Shown: positions 34,327 to 44,242, counted from the stretch's first letter. The stretch: 64,000 nucleotides of DNA from Vibrio qingdaonensis (GCF_026191675.1 NZ_JAKRRY010000018.1:1-64000), one strand, 5' to 3'. Made by a program: numbers and translations. Notes: generated from the sequence alone by a model not told the origin.

Positions 34327-35781
34327 ATGAAGTCTCTCTATATTCACGGTAAGAACGCACAAGCCTCATCAAACGAAACCTTTCTAACGCGTAACCCAGC
34401 AACGGGCGAACCATTAGCGGAATTAGAACAAGCGAGTGTCCAAGACGTTGATCGCGCAGTAGATTCAGCGAAACAAGGTTTCAAAATATGGTCGTCAATG
34501 AGTGGCATGGAGCGAGGGCGAATTTTGATGCGCGCTGTCATGTTACTCCGCGAACGCAACGATGAACTTGCCGCACTGGAAGTACAAGATACAGGTAAGC
34601 CTATTCAAGAAGCGATGGAAGTAGATATCGCGACGGGCGCAGACGTTATTGAATATTACGCTGGGCTGGCATCGAGTATTCAGGGCCAACAACAAGATCT
34701 AGGTCATGGTCAGTTTTTCTACACTCGCCGAGAGCCTCTGGGTGTGTGTGCGGGTATCGGCGCATGGAATTATCCTATTCAAATCGCCATGTGGAAATCC
34801 GCACCCGCTCTTGCTGCGGGTAATGCAATGGTCTTCAAGCCTTCAGAAGAAACGCCTTTATCGGTGCTGAAATTGGCCGAAATTTATACCGAAGCGGGCG
34901 TGCCTGATGGCGTATTTAATGTGGTTCAAGGGGACTATCGCGTTGGGCAGTGTCTTTCTCGTCATCCTGATATCGCGAAAGTTTCCTTTACTGGGGAGTC
35001 AGGTACTGGGAAAAAAGTCATGGCAGACGCAGCGGGGACGTTGAAAGATGTGACCATGGAATTAGGCGGTAAATCACCACTAATTGTGTTTGGTGATGCC
35101 AAGTTAGATAACGCAGTGTCCGCCGCCATGCTAGCCAATTTTTATACCCAAGGTGAAGTTTGTACCAATGGCACACGCGTGTTTGTTCATGATTCACTCT
35201 ACGATGAGTTTCTTGAGCAGCTGACTCAAAGAACGCGGAAGCTGGTCATTGGGAATCCAGCGGATATGACGACTCAAATAGGTGCGTTAATTTCCGCTGA
35301 GCATTTGGAAAAAGTATTGGGATTTATTGAAGCGGGTAAAGTGTCGGGAGCGAGATTGGTTTGCGGGGGGGCGCGTGAAACAAGCCATGGCTTAGATAAA
35401 GGCTATTTTGTTCAACCGACAATCTTTGCTGATTGCACCGATGACATGCCCCAAGTCCAAGAGGAAATATTTGGTCCTGTGATGTCTGTGCTGCGTTTTT
35501 CAGATGAAGATGAAGTGATTCGCCGTGCCAATGATACTCAGTATGGGTTAGCCGCGGGTCTGTTTACGCAAAACCTGTCGCGAGCACATCGCGTGATTGC
35601 GCAAATAGAAGCCGGGATTTGCTGGGTGAATACGTGGGGAGGTTCTCCGGCCGAAATGCCTGTGGGTGGATACAAGCAGTCTGGAATTGGCCGTGAAAAT
35701 GGTATCGAAACGCTTAATCACTATACCCAGAATAAGAGCGTTATGATCGAACTCGGCGATCTGGAATGTCCTTATGAATAG
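34327..35781 (+). CDS. betB: Betaine aldehyde dehydrogenase
   Basis: A 484-residue NAD(P)-dependent aldehyde dehydrogenase that oxidises betaine aldehyde to glycine betaine, the second step of osmoprotectant synthesis. Catalytic Glu lies in [14 protein letters not shown] and the nucleophile Cys in [14 protein letters not shown]; the cofactor loop is [12 protein letters not shown], and PWN-type [18 protein letters not shown] is present. I use ATG 34327 (MKSLYIHG), matching family starts; an in-frame ATG at 34300 is possible. Cytoplasmic; co-transcribed with betI and betA. Confidence 0.95.
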   Translation: MKSLYIHGKNAQASSNETFLTRNPATGEPLAELEQASVQDVDRAVDSAKQGFKIWSSMSGMERGRILMRAVMLLRERNDELAALEVQDTGKPIQEAMEVDIATGADVIEYYAGLASSIQGQQQDLGHGQFFYTRREPLGVCAGIGAWNYPIQIAMWKSAPALAAGNAMVFKPSEETPLSVLKLAEIYTEAGVPDGVFNVVQGDYRVGQCLSRHPDIAKVSFTGESGTGKKVMADAAGTLKDVTMELGGKSPLIVFGDAKLDNAVSAAMLANFYTQGEVCTNGTRVFVHDSLYDEFLEQLTQRTRKLVIGNPADMTTQIGALISAEHLEKVLGFIEAGKVSGARLVCGGARETSHGLDKGYFVQPTIFADCTDDMPQVQEEIFGPVMSVLRFSDEDEVIRRANDTQYGLAAGLFTQNLSRAHRVIAQIEAGICWVNTWGGSPAEMPVGGYKQSGIGRENGIETLNHYTQNKSVMIELGDLECPYE

Positions 35782-35857
35782 AAAATCTGCATCTTCACTA
35801 AGAAGGTCCGCTGAGTCGTAATGCGCATTCTTACAATTGAATTCAAAGGGAAGGGAA

Positions 35858-37552
35858 ATGAATACCAAGTATGACTACATCATTGTCGGAGCAGGCTCGG
35901 CTGGCTGTGTGTTAGCCGATAGGCTTAGTGCGTCGGGTGAGCATCGCGTGCTGTTGCTTGAGGCAGGAGGCAGTGATAAGAGTATTTTTATTCAAATGCC
36001 TACGGCACTGTCCTATCCAATGAACAGTGACAAATACGCATGGCAATTTGAAACGCAGCCAGAAGCTGGCTTAGAGGCTCGCCGTTTACATTGCCCTCGT
36101 GGACGAGTGTTGGGTGGCAGTTCATCCATCAACGGCATGGTGTATGTAAGAGGTCATGCTTGTGACTTTGATGAGTGGCATGAGCAAGGCGCAACAGGTT
36201 GGAGTTATCAAGAGTGTTTGCCCTATTTTCGTCGTGCTGAATCGTGGATGGGTGGAGAAGATGCCTACCGTGGCGTGGATGGCCCTGTTGGAACCTGCAA
36301 TGGTAATAATATGACACTGAATCCGCTGTATGACGCATTTATTGATGCGGGGCAGCAAGCGGGGTATCCAAAGACCGACGACTACAATGGTTATCAGCAA
36401 GAAGGTTTTGGCCCAATGCACATGACGGTAGACAAAGGTGTGCGAGCATCCACATCCAACGCTTACTTACGCCGGGCAATGAAACGTCCTAATGTGACGC
36501 TCAAAACAGGTGTCGTCACTCGACGAGTCCTATTGCAAGATAAGCAAGCTGTTGGTGTTGAGATAGAAAAAAACGGTCGTGTTGAATCACTATTTGTTAA
36601 TAAGGAAGTGTTGCTTTGCGCAGGCTCTGTTGGTTCAGTACAGCTGTTACAATTATCGGGAATTGGACCCAAACAGGTGCTAGAGCATGCTGGTATTGAC
36701 GTTGAGGTTGATTTACCTGGCGTGGGCGAAAACCTACAAGATCATTTAGAAATCTACTTTCAATACGCGTGCCATCAGCCAATTACCTTAAACAGTAAAC
36801 TTGGTTTAATTAGCAAAGGCTTGATTGGCACTCGCTGGGTATTGCGAAGGGATGGATTAGGCGCGACGAACCACTTCGAGTCGTGCGCGTTTATTCGTTC
36901 ACGCGCAGGGCTAAAGTGGCCAAATCTGCAATATCACTTTCTACCTGCAGCAATGCGATACGATGGCCAAGCGGCGTTCTCTGGGCATGGTTTTCAAGTA
37001 CATGTAGGGCCGAATAAGCCGCAAAGTCGTGGTCGGATTTTTGTCACATCAAATGATCCTCATCAAAAACCACACATTGAATTTAACTATATCAGTACAG
37101 AACAAGATAAACAGGATTGGCGAGACTGCATTCGTCTCACTCGAGAAATTTTAGCTCAACCAGCGATGGACGCGTACCGTGGCGAAGAAATTCAACCTGG
37201 TAGTGATGTGACGAGTGATGACGCGATTGATGCTTGGGTTCGTCAAAATGTTGAAAGCGCCTATCATCCGTCATGCTCATGTAAAATGGGCGCAGATAAC
37301 GACGCGATGGCGGTACTTAATCCCGAGTGCCAAGTTCGCCACGTTGGGGCCTTACGCGTGGTCGACTCATCGGTGTTTCCCACCATTCCGAACGGAAATT
37401 TGAATGCGCCAACGATCATGGTGGCAGAAAAAATTGCGGACGTAATCTTAAATCAAACGCCGCTCAATAAGTCTCAAGCACCGACATGGATTGCGCCCAA
37501 TTGGCAAACGACGCAGCGTCTTGGCGTTGCTAAACGTCCAATGTTCCCCTGA
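35858..37552 (+). CDS. betA: Choline dehydrogenase
   Basis: A 564-residue GMC oxidoreductase that oxidises choline to betaine aldehyde with FAD, membrane-associated. The FAD-binding start is [20 protein letters not shown] signature 1 is in [20 protein letters not shown], signature 2 in [16 protein letters not shown], the active-site histidine in [12 protein letters not shown], and [17 protein letters not shown] closes the fold. Length matches E. coli BetA (556). ATG 35858 is preceded by GAAGGGAA; the in-frame ATG at 35837 lacks an RBS. Confidence 0.95.
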   Translation: MNTKYDYIIVGAGSAGCVLADRLSASGEHRVLLLEAGGSDKSIFIQMPTALSYPMNSDKYAWQFETQPEAGLEARRLHCPRGRVLGGSSSINGMVYVRGHACDFDEWHEQGATGWSYQECLPYFRRAESWMGGEDAYRGVDGPVGTCNGNNMTLNPLYDAFIDAGQQAGYPKTDDYNGYQQEGFGPMHMTVDKGVRASTSNAYLRRAMKRPNVTLKTGVVTRRVLLQDKQAVGVEIEKNGRVESLFVNKEVLLCAGSVGSVQLLQLSGIGPKQVLEHAGIDVEVDLPGVGENLQDHLEIYFQYACHQPITLNSKLGLISKGLIGTRWVLRRDGLGATNHFESCAFIRSRAGLKWPNLQYHFLPAAMRYDGQAAFSGHGFQVHVGPNKPQSRGRIFVTSNDPHQKPHIEFNYISTEQDKQDWRDCIRLTREILAQPAMDAYRGEEIQPGSDVTSDDAIDAWVRQNVESAYHPSCSCKMGADNDAMAVLNPECQVRHVGALRVVDSSVFPTIPNGNLNAPTIMVAEKIADVILNQTPLNKSQAPTWIAPNWQTTQRLGVAKRPMFP

Positions 37553-37660
37553 CATAATCCAGCGAACCACCTCTACTGAGTTAACACCAATATTATCACT
37601 CTAAATCATGTAATAGGGCGCGTTTGTGCGTGTCCTAAGGGTTGCGACAACCTAAAAAAT

Positions 37661-37677
37661 GGCCGTTTACTACGGCC
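37661..37677. other. Intergenic stem-loop between betA and the choline-binding protein gene
   Basis: GGCCGT (37661-37666) and ACGGCC (37672-37677) form a 6-bp GC-rich stem with a 5-base loop, just after a weaker stem (AGGGTTG/CAACCT near 37638-37652). It has no T-run. Such stems within operons often protect the downstream mRNA or tune read-through. Confidence 0.4.
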
Positions 37678-37752
37678 GAACGCATGCAAATGCTCAATAA
37701 CAGCCATGCTTAATACTGAAACCGTCGCAAATAAAAAGGGAAAATAAAAGTC

Positions 37753-38730
37753 ATGAAGACGAACAATCACAAGTCAAACGTAAGAAAAAAGACATGCGTT
37801 AAAAATAGCGCACTACGAAGCAGTACATTGTTACTGACGCTCGCGGCTTCTTCTGTGTACGCCAATCAATGTGAGACCGTGCGTTTCTCGGATGTGGGCT
37901 GGACAGACATTACGGCGACGACCGCCGTCACGACTCAGGTGCTTAAAGGCCTGGGGTATCAAACGTCTACCCAATTGCTGTCGGTACCAGTGACGTATTC
38001 TTCCATGGCGAACCAAGACATTGATGTGTTTTTGGGCAACTGGATGCCAACGATGGAAGCCGACATTGCGAAATACCATCAAGACGGGTCAGTTGAAACG
38101 GTGAGAGCTAATTTGGAAGGAGCGAAATACACCCTTGCCGTACCTAAATATGTCTACGAAGCCGGCGTTCGCAGTTTTGCCGATTTAAGTAAGTTTGAAG
38201 ACGAGCTTCGTGGACGTATTTACGGTATAGAACCTGGGAATGACGGCAATCGTCTTATTCAGGACATGATCGATAAGAATGCTTTTGATTTAAAGGCGTT
38301 TCGTCTAGTTGAATCCAGCGAAGCAGGCATGATGTCACAAGTAAAACGTGCGGTGAAGCGCGAGCAGTGGATCGCCTTTCTAGGCTGGGCACCGCACCCG
38401 ATGAACAGTAACTTTGACATGGTGTATTTGGACGGTGGCGATGACTACTTTGGCCCTAATTATGGTGGTGCCAGCGTGTACACCAATGTCCGCCAAAACT
38501 ATTTACAAGAGTGCAGCAACGTGGGTCAACTATTACAAAACTTAAGCTTTAGCCTTGAAATGGAAAATGAGCTGATGGGCAGCATACTTAACGACAATGC
38601 GAAGCCAGATGCCGCGGCAAAAGCGTGGTTAAAAGCCAACCCAGAAGTGCTTAATCAATGGTTAAAAAAGGTCACGACGCGTGATGGTGCTGATGCAACC
38701 CAAGCAGTAAAAGCGTATTTAGACATTTAA
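37753..38730 (+). CDS. Choline ABC transporter, substrate-binding protein
   Basis: A 325-residue periplasmic binding protein of the OpuAC/ChoX (ProX-like) type with an N-terminal signal peptide (residues about 17-37, LLLTLAASSVYA). The mature part starts NQCETVRFSDVGWTDITAT and contains NWMPTMEADIAKY and WAPHPMNSNFDMVYLDGG, carrying the tryptophans and tyrosines that box the choline head group in ChoX. It delivers choline to the permease and ATPase encoded downstream. In Vibrio this gene is often called proX, but the context and motifs favour choline. Confidence 0.92.
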   Translation: MKTNNHKSNVRKKTCVKNSALRSSTLLLTLAASSVYANQCETVRFSDVGWTDITATTAVTTQVLKGLGYQTSTQLLSVPVTYSSMANQDIDVFLGNWMPTMEADIAKYHQDGSVETVRANLEGAKYTLAVPKYVYEAGVRSFADLSKFEDELRGRIYGIEPGNDGNRLIQDMIDKNAFDLKAFRLVESSEAGMMSQVKRAVKREQWIAFLGWAPHPMNSNFDMVYLDGGDDYFGPNYGGASVYTNVRQNYLQECSNVGQLLQNLSFSLEMENELMGSILNDNAKPDAAAKAWLKANPEVLNQWLKKVTTRDGADATQAVKAYLDI

Positions 38731-38731
38731 T

Positions 38732-38777
38732 CGAACGGATCACGTTCGCGACTGCGGTTATGAATAATCGCAGTCGC
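38732..38777. other. Two adjacent stem-loops after the binding protein gene
   Basis: CGAACG/CGTTCG (38732-38748, 5-base loop) and the 9-bp GCGACTGCG/CGCAGTCGC (38748-38777, 12-base loop) share one base. Stable stems after a binding-protein gene typically shield its 3' end and raise its level over permease and ATPase. No T-tract, so read-through is expected. Confidence 0.6.
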
Positions 38778-38838
38778 CCAAAACTAGGGAGACTGATTCT
38801 GCCTAGTTATTTAAATAAAAGACCATTAAGGAGTAACA

Positions 38839-39687
38839 GTGGACTTTATTACAGAGCATAAGATCCCGCTTGGCGATTGGATGGCAACCTTTGTTGATTG
38901 GCTAACTTATAACGCGGCCGGATTTTTTGACTCGTTATCCTATGGTTTGGAATCAATGATCATGATGTTGGTGGATTTATTTAAGTGGTTTCCACCGTCC
39001 GTACCCATTGTCATGACAGCGTTGATCGCGTGGTTCCTTCACCGTAGTTTATCACTGGTCATATTCGTGGTCGCGGCATTACTGCTCATCATGAACTTAG
39101 GTTATTGGCAAGAAATGCTAGAAACGTTCGTTCTTGTGCTGACTGCTACGGCAATCTCGGTGCTCGTTGGGGTGCCTATTGGGATCATTGCCGCACATAA
39201 ACCATGGTTATATACCGTTCTAAGACCAATCCTAGATTTAATGCAAACCATACCCACTTTCGTTTATCTCATTCCAACGTTGGTGCTTTTTGGGCTCGGC
39301 GTAGTCCCTGGACTTATTTCTACCATCATCTTTGCCATTGCAGCGCCAATCCGTTTGACCTATTTAGGGATCAGCCGAGTTCCGGAAGAGCTCGTTGAAG
39401 CGGGTAAAGCGTTCGGAGCGAGCCGAATGAAGCTGTTATTCAACGTCGAGCTTCCCGCAGCAATGCCAAACATCATGGCAGGAATCACCCAATGCATCAT
39501 GCTGTCACTATCAATGGTCGTCATTTCGGCGTTAGTTGGGGCTGATGGCCTTGGTAAGCCAGTCGTACGAGCACTTAACACCGTCAATGTCGCACAAGGT
39601 TTTGAAGCAGGTCTTGCGATTGTCTTGGTCGCGATAATTTTGGATCGCTTGTGTAAAACACCAAAAAGTCATAATCGGGAAGGATAA
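38839..39687 (+). CDS. Choline ABC transporter, permease
   Basis: A 282-residue inner membrane permease of the ProW/ChoW (BPD_transp_1) type, with six or more hydrophobic segments. The coupling loop for the ATPase, EAA motif, is visible in PEELVEAGKAFGASRMKLLFNVELPAAMPNIMAGI. The start is GTG 38839, with AAGGAG seven bases upstream. It lies two bases before the ATPase gene, in an operon with the binding protein. Confidence 0.93.
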   Translation: MDFITEHKIPLGDWMATFVDWLTYNAAGFFDSLSYGLESMIMMLVDLFKWFPPSVPIVMTALIAWFLHRSLSLVIFVVAALLLIMNLGYWQEMLETFVLVLTATAISVLVGVPIGIIAAHKPWLYTVLRPILDLMQTIPTFVYLIPTLVLFGLGVVPGLISTIIFAIAAPIRLTYLGISRVPEELVEAGKAFGASRMKLLFNVELPAAMPNIMAGITQCIMLSLSMVVISALVGADGLGKPVVRALNTVNVAQGFEAGLAIVLVAIILDRLCKTPKSHNREG

Positions 39688-39689
39688 CG

Positions 39690-40886
39690 ATGAGTGTCAT
39701 TAGTATTAGAAATTTAGATGTGGTGTTTGGGGCTCAATCCGCAGTCTCTTTTGATATGTTGGATAGGGGTAAAAGCCGTCAGGAGATTATTGATGCAACC
39801 GGCGATATTGTTGGGGTGCATGATGTCAGCTTGAACATAGAAAAAGGCGAGATCTGCGTATTAATGGGGTTATCGGGTTCGGGAAAATCGAGCTTACTGC
39901 GTGCCATTAATGGTTTGAATACGGTGAGTCGAGGCGCTCTAGTGGTGGATGACGGGGAGCAGAAGATCGATTTGGCGAACTGTGATAGCGCAGAGCTGAA
40001 GCATTTACGAACCAACCGCATTTCAATGGTGTTTCAGAAATTTGCGCTCATGCCGTGGTTGTCGGTCATTGATAACGCGGCCTTTGGCTTGAAAATGCAA
40101 GGTGTAGGTAAATCTGAGCGCCGTCGTCGCGCGCAAGAATGTTTAGACATGGTCGGCTTGGCCGAGTGGCAAGACAGCTTTCCACATGAACTGTCTGGCG
40201 GAATGCAGCAGCGGGTTGGTTTAGCGCGAGCATTTACGATGGACAGCGATATTCTTTTAATGGATGAGCCTTTTTCTGCGCTTGACCCGCTTATTCGTAG
40301 CCAGCTCCAAGATGAACTATTGGAACTGCAGAGGAAGTTAAACAAAACGATTGTTTTTGTTAGTCATGATTTAGATGAAGCACTCAAACTCGGCAACAAT
40401 ATTGCCATAATGGAATCAGGTCGGCTGATTCAACACGGTAAACCGGAAGAGATTGTACTTAACCCCAATACGGACTATGTAGCGGAGTTTGTGGCTCATA
40501 CGAATCCACTCAATGTACTTTGTGGACGCTCACTAATGACTCAAGCGGAGACAATGGACGTGCAAGATGGTGAATTGGTACTCAGTCACCATGAGCAAAC
40601 ATTTGTCGGCACCAACGAGCAGGGACAAGTGACCTCCGTGACACGCCGGGGAAAATCGTTACCATTGCAGGTTTGGGAAGATGGTAATTGCCTTGAAACA
40701 TTACAACAGGATGACCAAGTGATCACGAGCCCAGATATTTCAATGCGTGAAGGCCTAGAGATTCGCTATCGGACTGGGCAGCCAGTACTGCTAGCGGATA
40801 ATGGAACACTGGTTGGCGTATTGGCGGATAACGATTTCTACCATGCTTTATTGGGTAAACACTTCACTGCTTCAGTGAGTGCATAA
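39690..40886 (+). CDS. Choline ABC transporter, ATP-binding protein with CBS-like tail
   Basis: A 398-residue ABC ATPase of the ProV/ChoV family. Walker A is GLSGSGKSSLL, the signature LSGGMQQRVGLARAF, Walker B ILLMDEPFSALDP, and the H-loop VSHDLDEA. The C-terminal 120 residues resemble the CBS tandem that senses ionic strength in OpuA-type transporters. It powers choline import. The start follows the permease stop by two bases. The operon appears to end here; a weak hairpin with poor T-run follows. Confidence 0.93.
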   Translation: MSVISIRNLDVVFGAQSAVSFDMLDRGKSRQEIIDATGDIVGVHDVSLNIEKGEICVLMGLSGSGKSSLLRAINGLNTVSRGALVVDDGEQKIDLANCDSAELKHLRTNRISMVFQKFALMPWLSVIDNAAFGLKMQGVGKSERRRRAQECLDMVGLAEWQDSFPHELSGGMQQRVGLARAFTMDSDILLMDEPFSALDPLIRSQLQDELLELQRKLNKTIVFVSHDLDEALKLGNNIAIMESGRLIQHGKPEEIVLNPNTDYVAEFVAHTNPLNVLCGRSLMTQAETMDVQDGELVLSHHEQTFVGTNEQGQVTSVTRRGKSLPLQVWEDGNCLETLQQDDQVITSPDISMREGLEIRYRTGQPVLLADNGTLVGVLADNDFYHALLGKHFTASVSA

Positions 40887-41068
40887 AGTAAACTCACCGT
40901 CTCGGTTATGGTGGTGGCGGTGGGCTTTCTGACAGAGTGCTGAATTTGCGGCAAGGCATAGCCAGTGATGGTGTTTTGTCTCCATTGGTGAGCAAAGCGC
41001 TTCACAGAACATGGGGTGATGGTAGAATGCACGTCTACTTGATTTAATAGAACCTATGAGGTGGTACT

Positions 41069-41323
41069 ATGAACCCGATTCTAGCAATTTTAAAAGAAAA
41101 TAATATCAGTGATAAGCAGGTCAGTGAACTGTTTCAAACCTTAACTCAAAATCCACTTGCCGCAATGGCAACGATCGGTCAATTGGGACTTCCTCAAGAG
41201 CAACTGCAACAGCTGATGACACAAGTCATGCAAAACCCCGCTTTGATTAAAGAAGCGGTTGAAGAGTTGGGGTTAGACTTTGCTAAAGTGGAAGCGGCAA
41301 AAGCTCAATTGAATCAACAATAG
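41069..41323 (+). CDS. DUF2999 family protein
   Basis: An 84-residue, mostly helical cytoplasmic protein of the DUF2999 family found in vibrios and relatives. Sequence shows MNPILAILKENNISDKQVSE, a Gln/Leu-rich centre and EAVEELGLDFAKVEAAKAQL. Function unknown. GAGGTGG before the ATG is a good RBS. It is monocistronic between the choline operon and the EAL gene. Confidence 0.85.
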   Translation: MNPILAILKENNISDKQVSELFQTLTQNPLAAMATIGQLGLPQEQLQQLMTQVMQNPALIKEAVEELGLDFAKVEAAKAQLNQQ

Positions 41324-41775
41324 TAATGGTTTAAGTGTTGAGATATTGAATAAGAGCGTAGCAGCGTTGAGTTAATCGATGCCTCTACGACTCTTTAAAG
41401 ACAACGCTTTGAAAATAAAATGTGCCGCTTTACTTATTTCTAAAACCTCTTTACTGTTATATTAAAATTAACCTTATCAATAAAGTAATAAATCTAATTT
41501 ATGTTGGTTAATCTGACGCTTTTGCATTTCCTGCTCGTTACGGTTTTAAACGATTAAGCTACGATCTTGATGGAAAATTACTTTTCATTTATAGATTAAT
41601 AGGCGGTCGTACTATTTGCGTCACAAATTTGACGTAATAGAGTTCTTCTTTCAATAAAGCACTATTTTATGTTCAACGATTTTTTTTCATTAAGTTATGA
41701 GCTACTTCTCGTTATCATCCCAATTCGTTAGGAGTTACTTCTCCAGTATCAATGGAAATTTAAGGAAATAATGAT
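41324..41775. other. AT-rich region upstream of the EAL gene
   Basis: About 450 bases with no supportable gene. It is strongly AT-rich between 41400 and 41700. An imperfect inverted repeat near 41352-41395 (AAGAGCGTAG with CTACGACTCTT) may end the DUF2999 transcript. Promoter elements are too ambiguous to mark. The RBS AAGGAA of the EAL gene lies at its end. Confidence 0.4.
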
Positions 41776-42603
41776 ATGTCAGTCGCCATTCAACAAGCAG
41801 ATTCAAGTAGTCGATTTTTGGCATATTCAACGATTGATTGTGCAGTATTTGCAGAGTTTGAGTTTAAAGTTCAGCCGATAGTCCACCCTATGAGTGCAAC
41901 GGTGTACGCTTATGAGGTGCTTACTCAAGTCAGCGATTGTAGTGGCGAGCAAATCAGTGGTGAAGATTTTTTTTCCCAGATCAATGATCAGTTTCTTCAA
42001 CGACTCATGTTTGCTCAGCTTGATTACTATAGGGATTATATAAAGAAATACGATACGTTGATGTCATTTAATCTCCCCCTTTCCTGTTTGAATAACGACC
42101 ATTTTGTCAACAATTTGCTCGCTGTCTTGGACTTTCCAATCGCGATTGAAATTACTTGTACACAGTTATCGTTGAGCCATCAAGCGTTGGCAAAAAACAT
42201 CAAAAAATTAAGGCATCATGGTGTCGAGTTTTGGTTAGATGATTATTGCCACAAAGACAGAAGTAAGACACATGCATTACAGTATTTTACATGGGACGTG
42301 ATTAAACTCGATAAATCCTATTTGCTCTATCATGATAATGACGAAATTATTAATATGCTTGCTGAATTGTTAAGCTTATATGCACCTAGGCTTATTATTG
42401 AAGGTGTGGAAACCGCGATTCAAAGGAAAATGCACTTAATGGAACATGTCTACATGCAAGGTTATTACTATTACTACCCAACTAGTATTGATAACTTAAT
42501 TCCCCTGCTGGAAGAAAAAAACAATCGTAGTCCTAACTCTGATATTCGACAAAAAAAGAATCGTCCATCCATGTCACTCGCAGTAGGTTTAGCCATTGAA
42601 TAG
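41776..42603 (+). CDS. EAL-domain protein (cyclic-di-GMP phosphodiesterase-like)
   Basis: A 275-residue free-standing EAL domain. The signature EAL is EVL (YEVLTQ), and the metal- and substrate-binding residues are mostly kept: Asn in FNLPLS, Glu in AIEITC, DD in LDDYCHKD, Lys in IKLDKS, Glu in IIEGVET, Gln in MQGYYYY. The loop-6 glycine of DDFG is changed to Cys and the second Glu of ExTE is Cys, so activity may be reduced. It would hydrolyse or bind c-di-GMP in the cytoplasm. Its end overlaps the start of the AraC-type regulator, suggesting a joint role. Low GC. Confidence 0.85.
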   Translation: MSVAIQQADSSSRFLAYSTIDCAVFAEFEFKVQPIVHPMSATVYAYEVLTQVSDCSGEQISGEDFFSQINDQFLQRLMFAQLDYYRDYIKKYDTLMSFNLPLSCLNNDHFVNNLLAVLDFPIAIEITCTQLSLSHQALAKNIKKLRHHGVEFWLDDYCHKDRSKTHALQYFTWDVIKLDKSYLLYHDNDEIINMLAELLSLYAPRLIIEGVETAIQRKMHLMEHVYMQGYYYYYPTSIDNLIPLLEEKNNRSPNSDIRQKKNRPSMSLAVGLAIE

Positions 42604-43405
42604 CGTAGAGGGGTTGTTTCGTTCAATTCGATTTCGGAGTGCAACGTTAACCTCATCTAATCTAGTGACAAAACATAATTTGGTTATGGTCGAGAATGCG
42701 AAAGGTTTCATTTGTATCAATGGAAAAATGCATGAGAGTATGGGCTCCACAGTTATATTTATTCCAGCGTACTCTAATGTTGGTATTTCACTTAGTGCTG
42801 TCGATACCGACCTAACGATTAATATGCATCGGTTTTCTATTGAAGAGAATGATTTTCGACCACTCATTAATAGTTTTGATATTGTTGGGATAAGAAGCAA
42901 TAAATCTAGTAATGAATTGGAAATTATAGATGGCTTTAGATCGGCTCTATTCATATCATCTAATATGAATGATAGTTATGCCTTGTATTCGTTATTTTCA
43001 ATGACGATGATTCAATATATTCGGCGTGCTTCTAATAATGAGCTGGTTAATATTATCTCTTTTCCTCACGAGATAGATCGTATAGCCAATGCCATGAGGA
43101 TGGACATTACTAGAAAGTGGTCTGCAGATGAATTAAGTCAATCGGCTGATATGAGCTTTACGCAGTTAAACAGAGTGTTATATAAAGAAGGTATTACTTT
43201 TAGTCAACTGCTAAATATTATTAGGTTGAAGCACTCTCTCAAATTGCTTTATGGTGGTAACTCAATCAAAACCAGTGCGTATAACAGTGGTTTTGATTGT
43301 CCAAATTATTATAGTAGGGTATTTAAAAAATACTATGGGTTTAGTCCTAGTGAGTTTAGAAAAAGTAAAGAAATTTCAAGAATGGTGCCAGAGTTAACAC
43401 TTTAA
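42596..43405 (+). CDS. AraC-family transcriptional regulator
   Basis: A regulator of about 269 residues. The C-terminal 100 residues form the AraC/XylS DNA-binding domain: first HTH in SADELSQSADMSFTQLNRVL and second in TSAYNSGFDCPNYYSRVFKK, ending YYGFSPSEFRKS. The N-terminal part is a cupin-like sensor without a recognised ligand; in layout it resembles virulence regulators of vibrios and enterics. The most likely start is TTG 42596, overlapping the EAL stop; TTG 42614 is an alternative. The gene is very AT-rich compared with its neighbours, a sign of transfer. Coupled with the EAL gene. Confidence 0.83.
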   Translation: MNSVEGLFRSIRFRSATLTSSNLVTKHNLVMVENAKGFICINGKMHESMGSTVIFIPAYSNVGISLSAVDTDLTINMHRFSIEENDFRPLINSFDIVGIRSNKSSNELEIIDGFRSALFISSNMNDSYALYSLFSMTMIQYIRRASNNELVNIISFPHEIDRIANAMRMDITRKWSADELSQSADMSFTQLNRVLYKEGITFSQLLNIIRLKHSLKLLYGGNSIKTSAYNSGFDCPNYYSRVFKKYYGFSPSEFRKSKEISRMVPELTL

Positions 43406-43474
43406 TTTGGTCGCGCACTAGGGAGGTAATACTCTCTAGTATTACTGTGTGTCGACCGTACGGTGTATCTGTAA

Positions 43475-43504
43475 CATTGTCATTGTCATTGTCATTGTCA
43501 TTGT
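43475..43504. repeat. Five-copy hexamer repeat (CATTGT)
   Basis: Five perfect CATTGT units in a row, 30 bp, downstream of the AraC-type gene in non-coding DNA. Likely length-variable. Confidence 0.95.
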
Positions 43505-43634
43505 CGTTAACTCGTTGGCGTTTTTATCATGTAAGCAACGATGGAAATCTATTGCTATATGAGATAGATAACGCGTAACTATGCTGTTACGAAGGCTTTT
43601 ATGTGACTAGATATATTGATGTGCTGACGCCTTT

Positions 43635-43692
43635 AAGGAATATAAGGGAGGAGTGAACTTCCATACTGCTATGTCTCCAACCTATATTCCTT
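43635..43692. other. Inverted repeat, possible structured RNA or binding site
   Basis: AAGGAATATA (43635-43644) and TATATTCCTT (43683-43692) are perfect complements separated by 38 bases, which contain smaller complementary parts (GGAG at 43648 and 43650 against CTCC near 43675). It may be a stem enclosing a bulged loop. Confidence 0.35.
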
Positions 43693-43855
43693 TCAACTAT
43701 CTGGCTGTGTTCATGAAAGCCTGTGTGTCAAATTCTACACTCTACACTCCACACTCGTTACACCGCTTCATCATGAAGTGGTCTAGGTGCTAATCTCAGC
43801 GATCGAACATCGGCAAGTCACGTATATACTTTAGCGAGCATTCGATGGAGGCTAC

Positions 43856-44242
43856 ATGCAAACACTTACCTTATTTTATGATGGAACATGCCCATTATGT
43901 AAAAAAGAAATGGCTGCACTTAGAAAACACGATATTTATAAAAGAATTGATACGGTGGACATTTTCAGTGAAGATTTTCATGACTATCCACAGATTGATC
44001 CAAAAAAAGCGAATACCATTTTACATGCTATCGATGAAAGTGGGCGCCTTTGGTTGGGACTTGATGCAGTTTACCATGCGTGGAATTTAGTTGGCAAAGG
44101 GTGGATGTATGCGCCGTCACGTTGGCGTTTGATCAAGCCTACTGCAGACAAGCTTTATTACTACTTTGCTAGGAATCGTTATCAGATTTCACTTTGGCTC
44201 ACAGGAAAATCGCGCTGTAGTAACGGGTCCTGCTCTCGATAA
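43856..44242 (+). CDS. DCC-family (DUF393) thiol-disulfide oxidoreductase
   Basis: A 128-residue DUF393 protein, named for its Asp-x-x-Cys-x-x-Cys motif, here YDGTCPLCKKEM near the N-terminus, as in thioredoxin-like oxidoreductases. Other family marks: an acidic strand TVDIFSEDF and the segment LWLGLDAVYHAWNLVGKGW. The Trp/Tyr-rich C-terminus contains two late cysteines (RCSNGSC). Role unknown, possibly redox repair. The ATG at 43856 has TGGAGG in front. Another, shorter frame overlapping its start is a shadow. Confidence 0.85.
   Translation: MQTLTLFYDGTCPLCKKEMAALRKHDIYKRIDTVDIFSEDFHDYPQIDPKKANTILHAIDESGRLWLGLDAVYHAWNLVGKGWMYAPSRWRLIKPTADKLYYYFARNRYQISLWLTGKSRCSNGSCSR

Larger units (their letters stand above)
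43406..43855. other. Intergenic region with repeats
   Basis: About 450 bases without a convincing gene. It holds a hexamer repeat (43475-43504), a 10-bp inverted repeat (43635-43692) and short ACTCTACACTCC-like repeats near 43734-43752, which are listed or discussed separately. Confidence 0.5.

Noticed and set aside
40890..40935. Terminator after the choline ATPase gene
   Set aside because: A 7-bp stem with a loop of about 19 bases and no T-run is too weak to list as a terminator.
43845..44090. Alternative open frame overlapping the DCC-family gene
   Set aside because: The overlapping frame with the DGTCPLCK motif and TGGAGG RBS is clearly the real gene.
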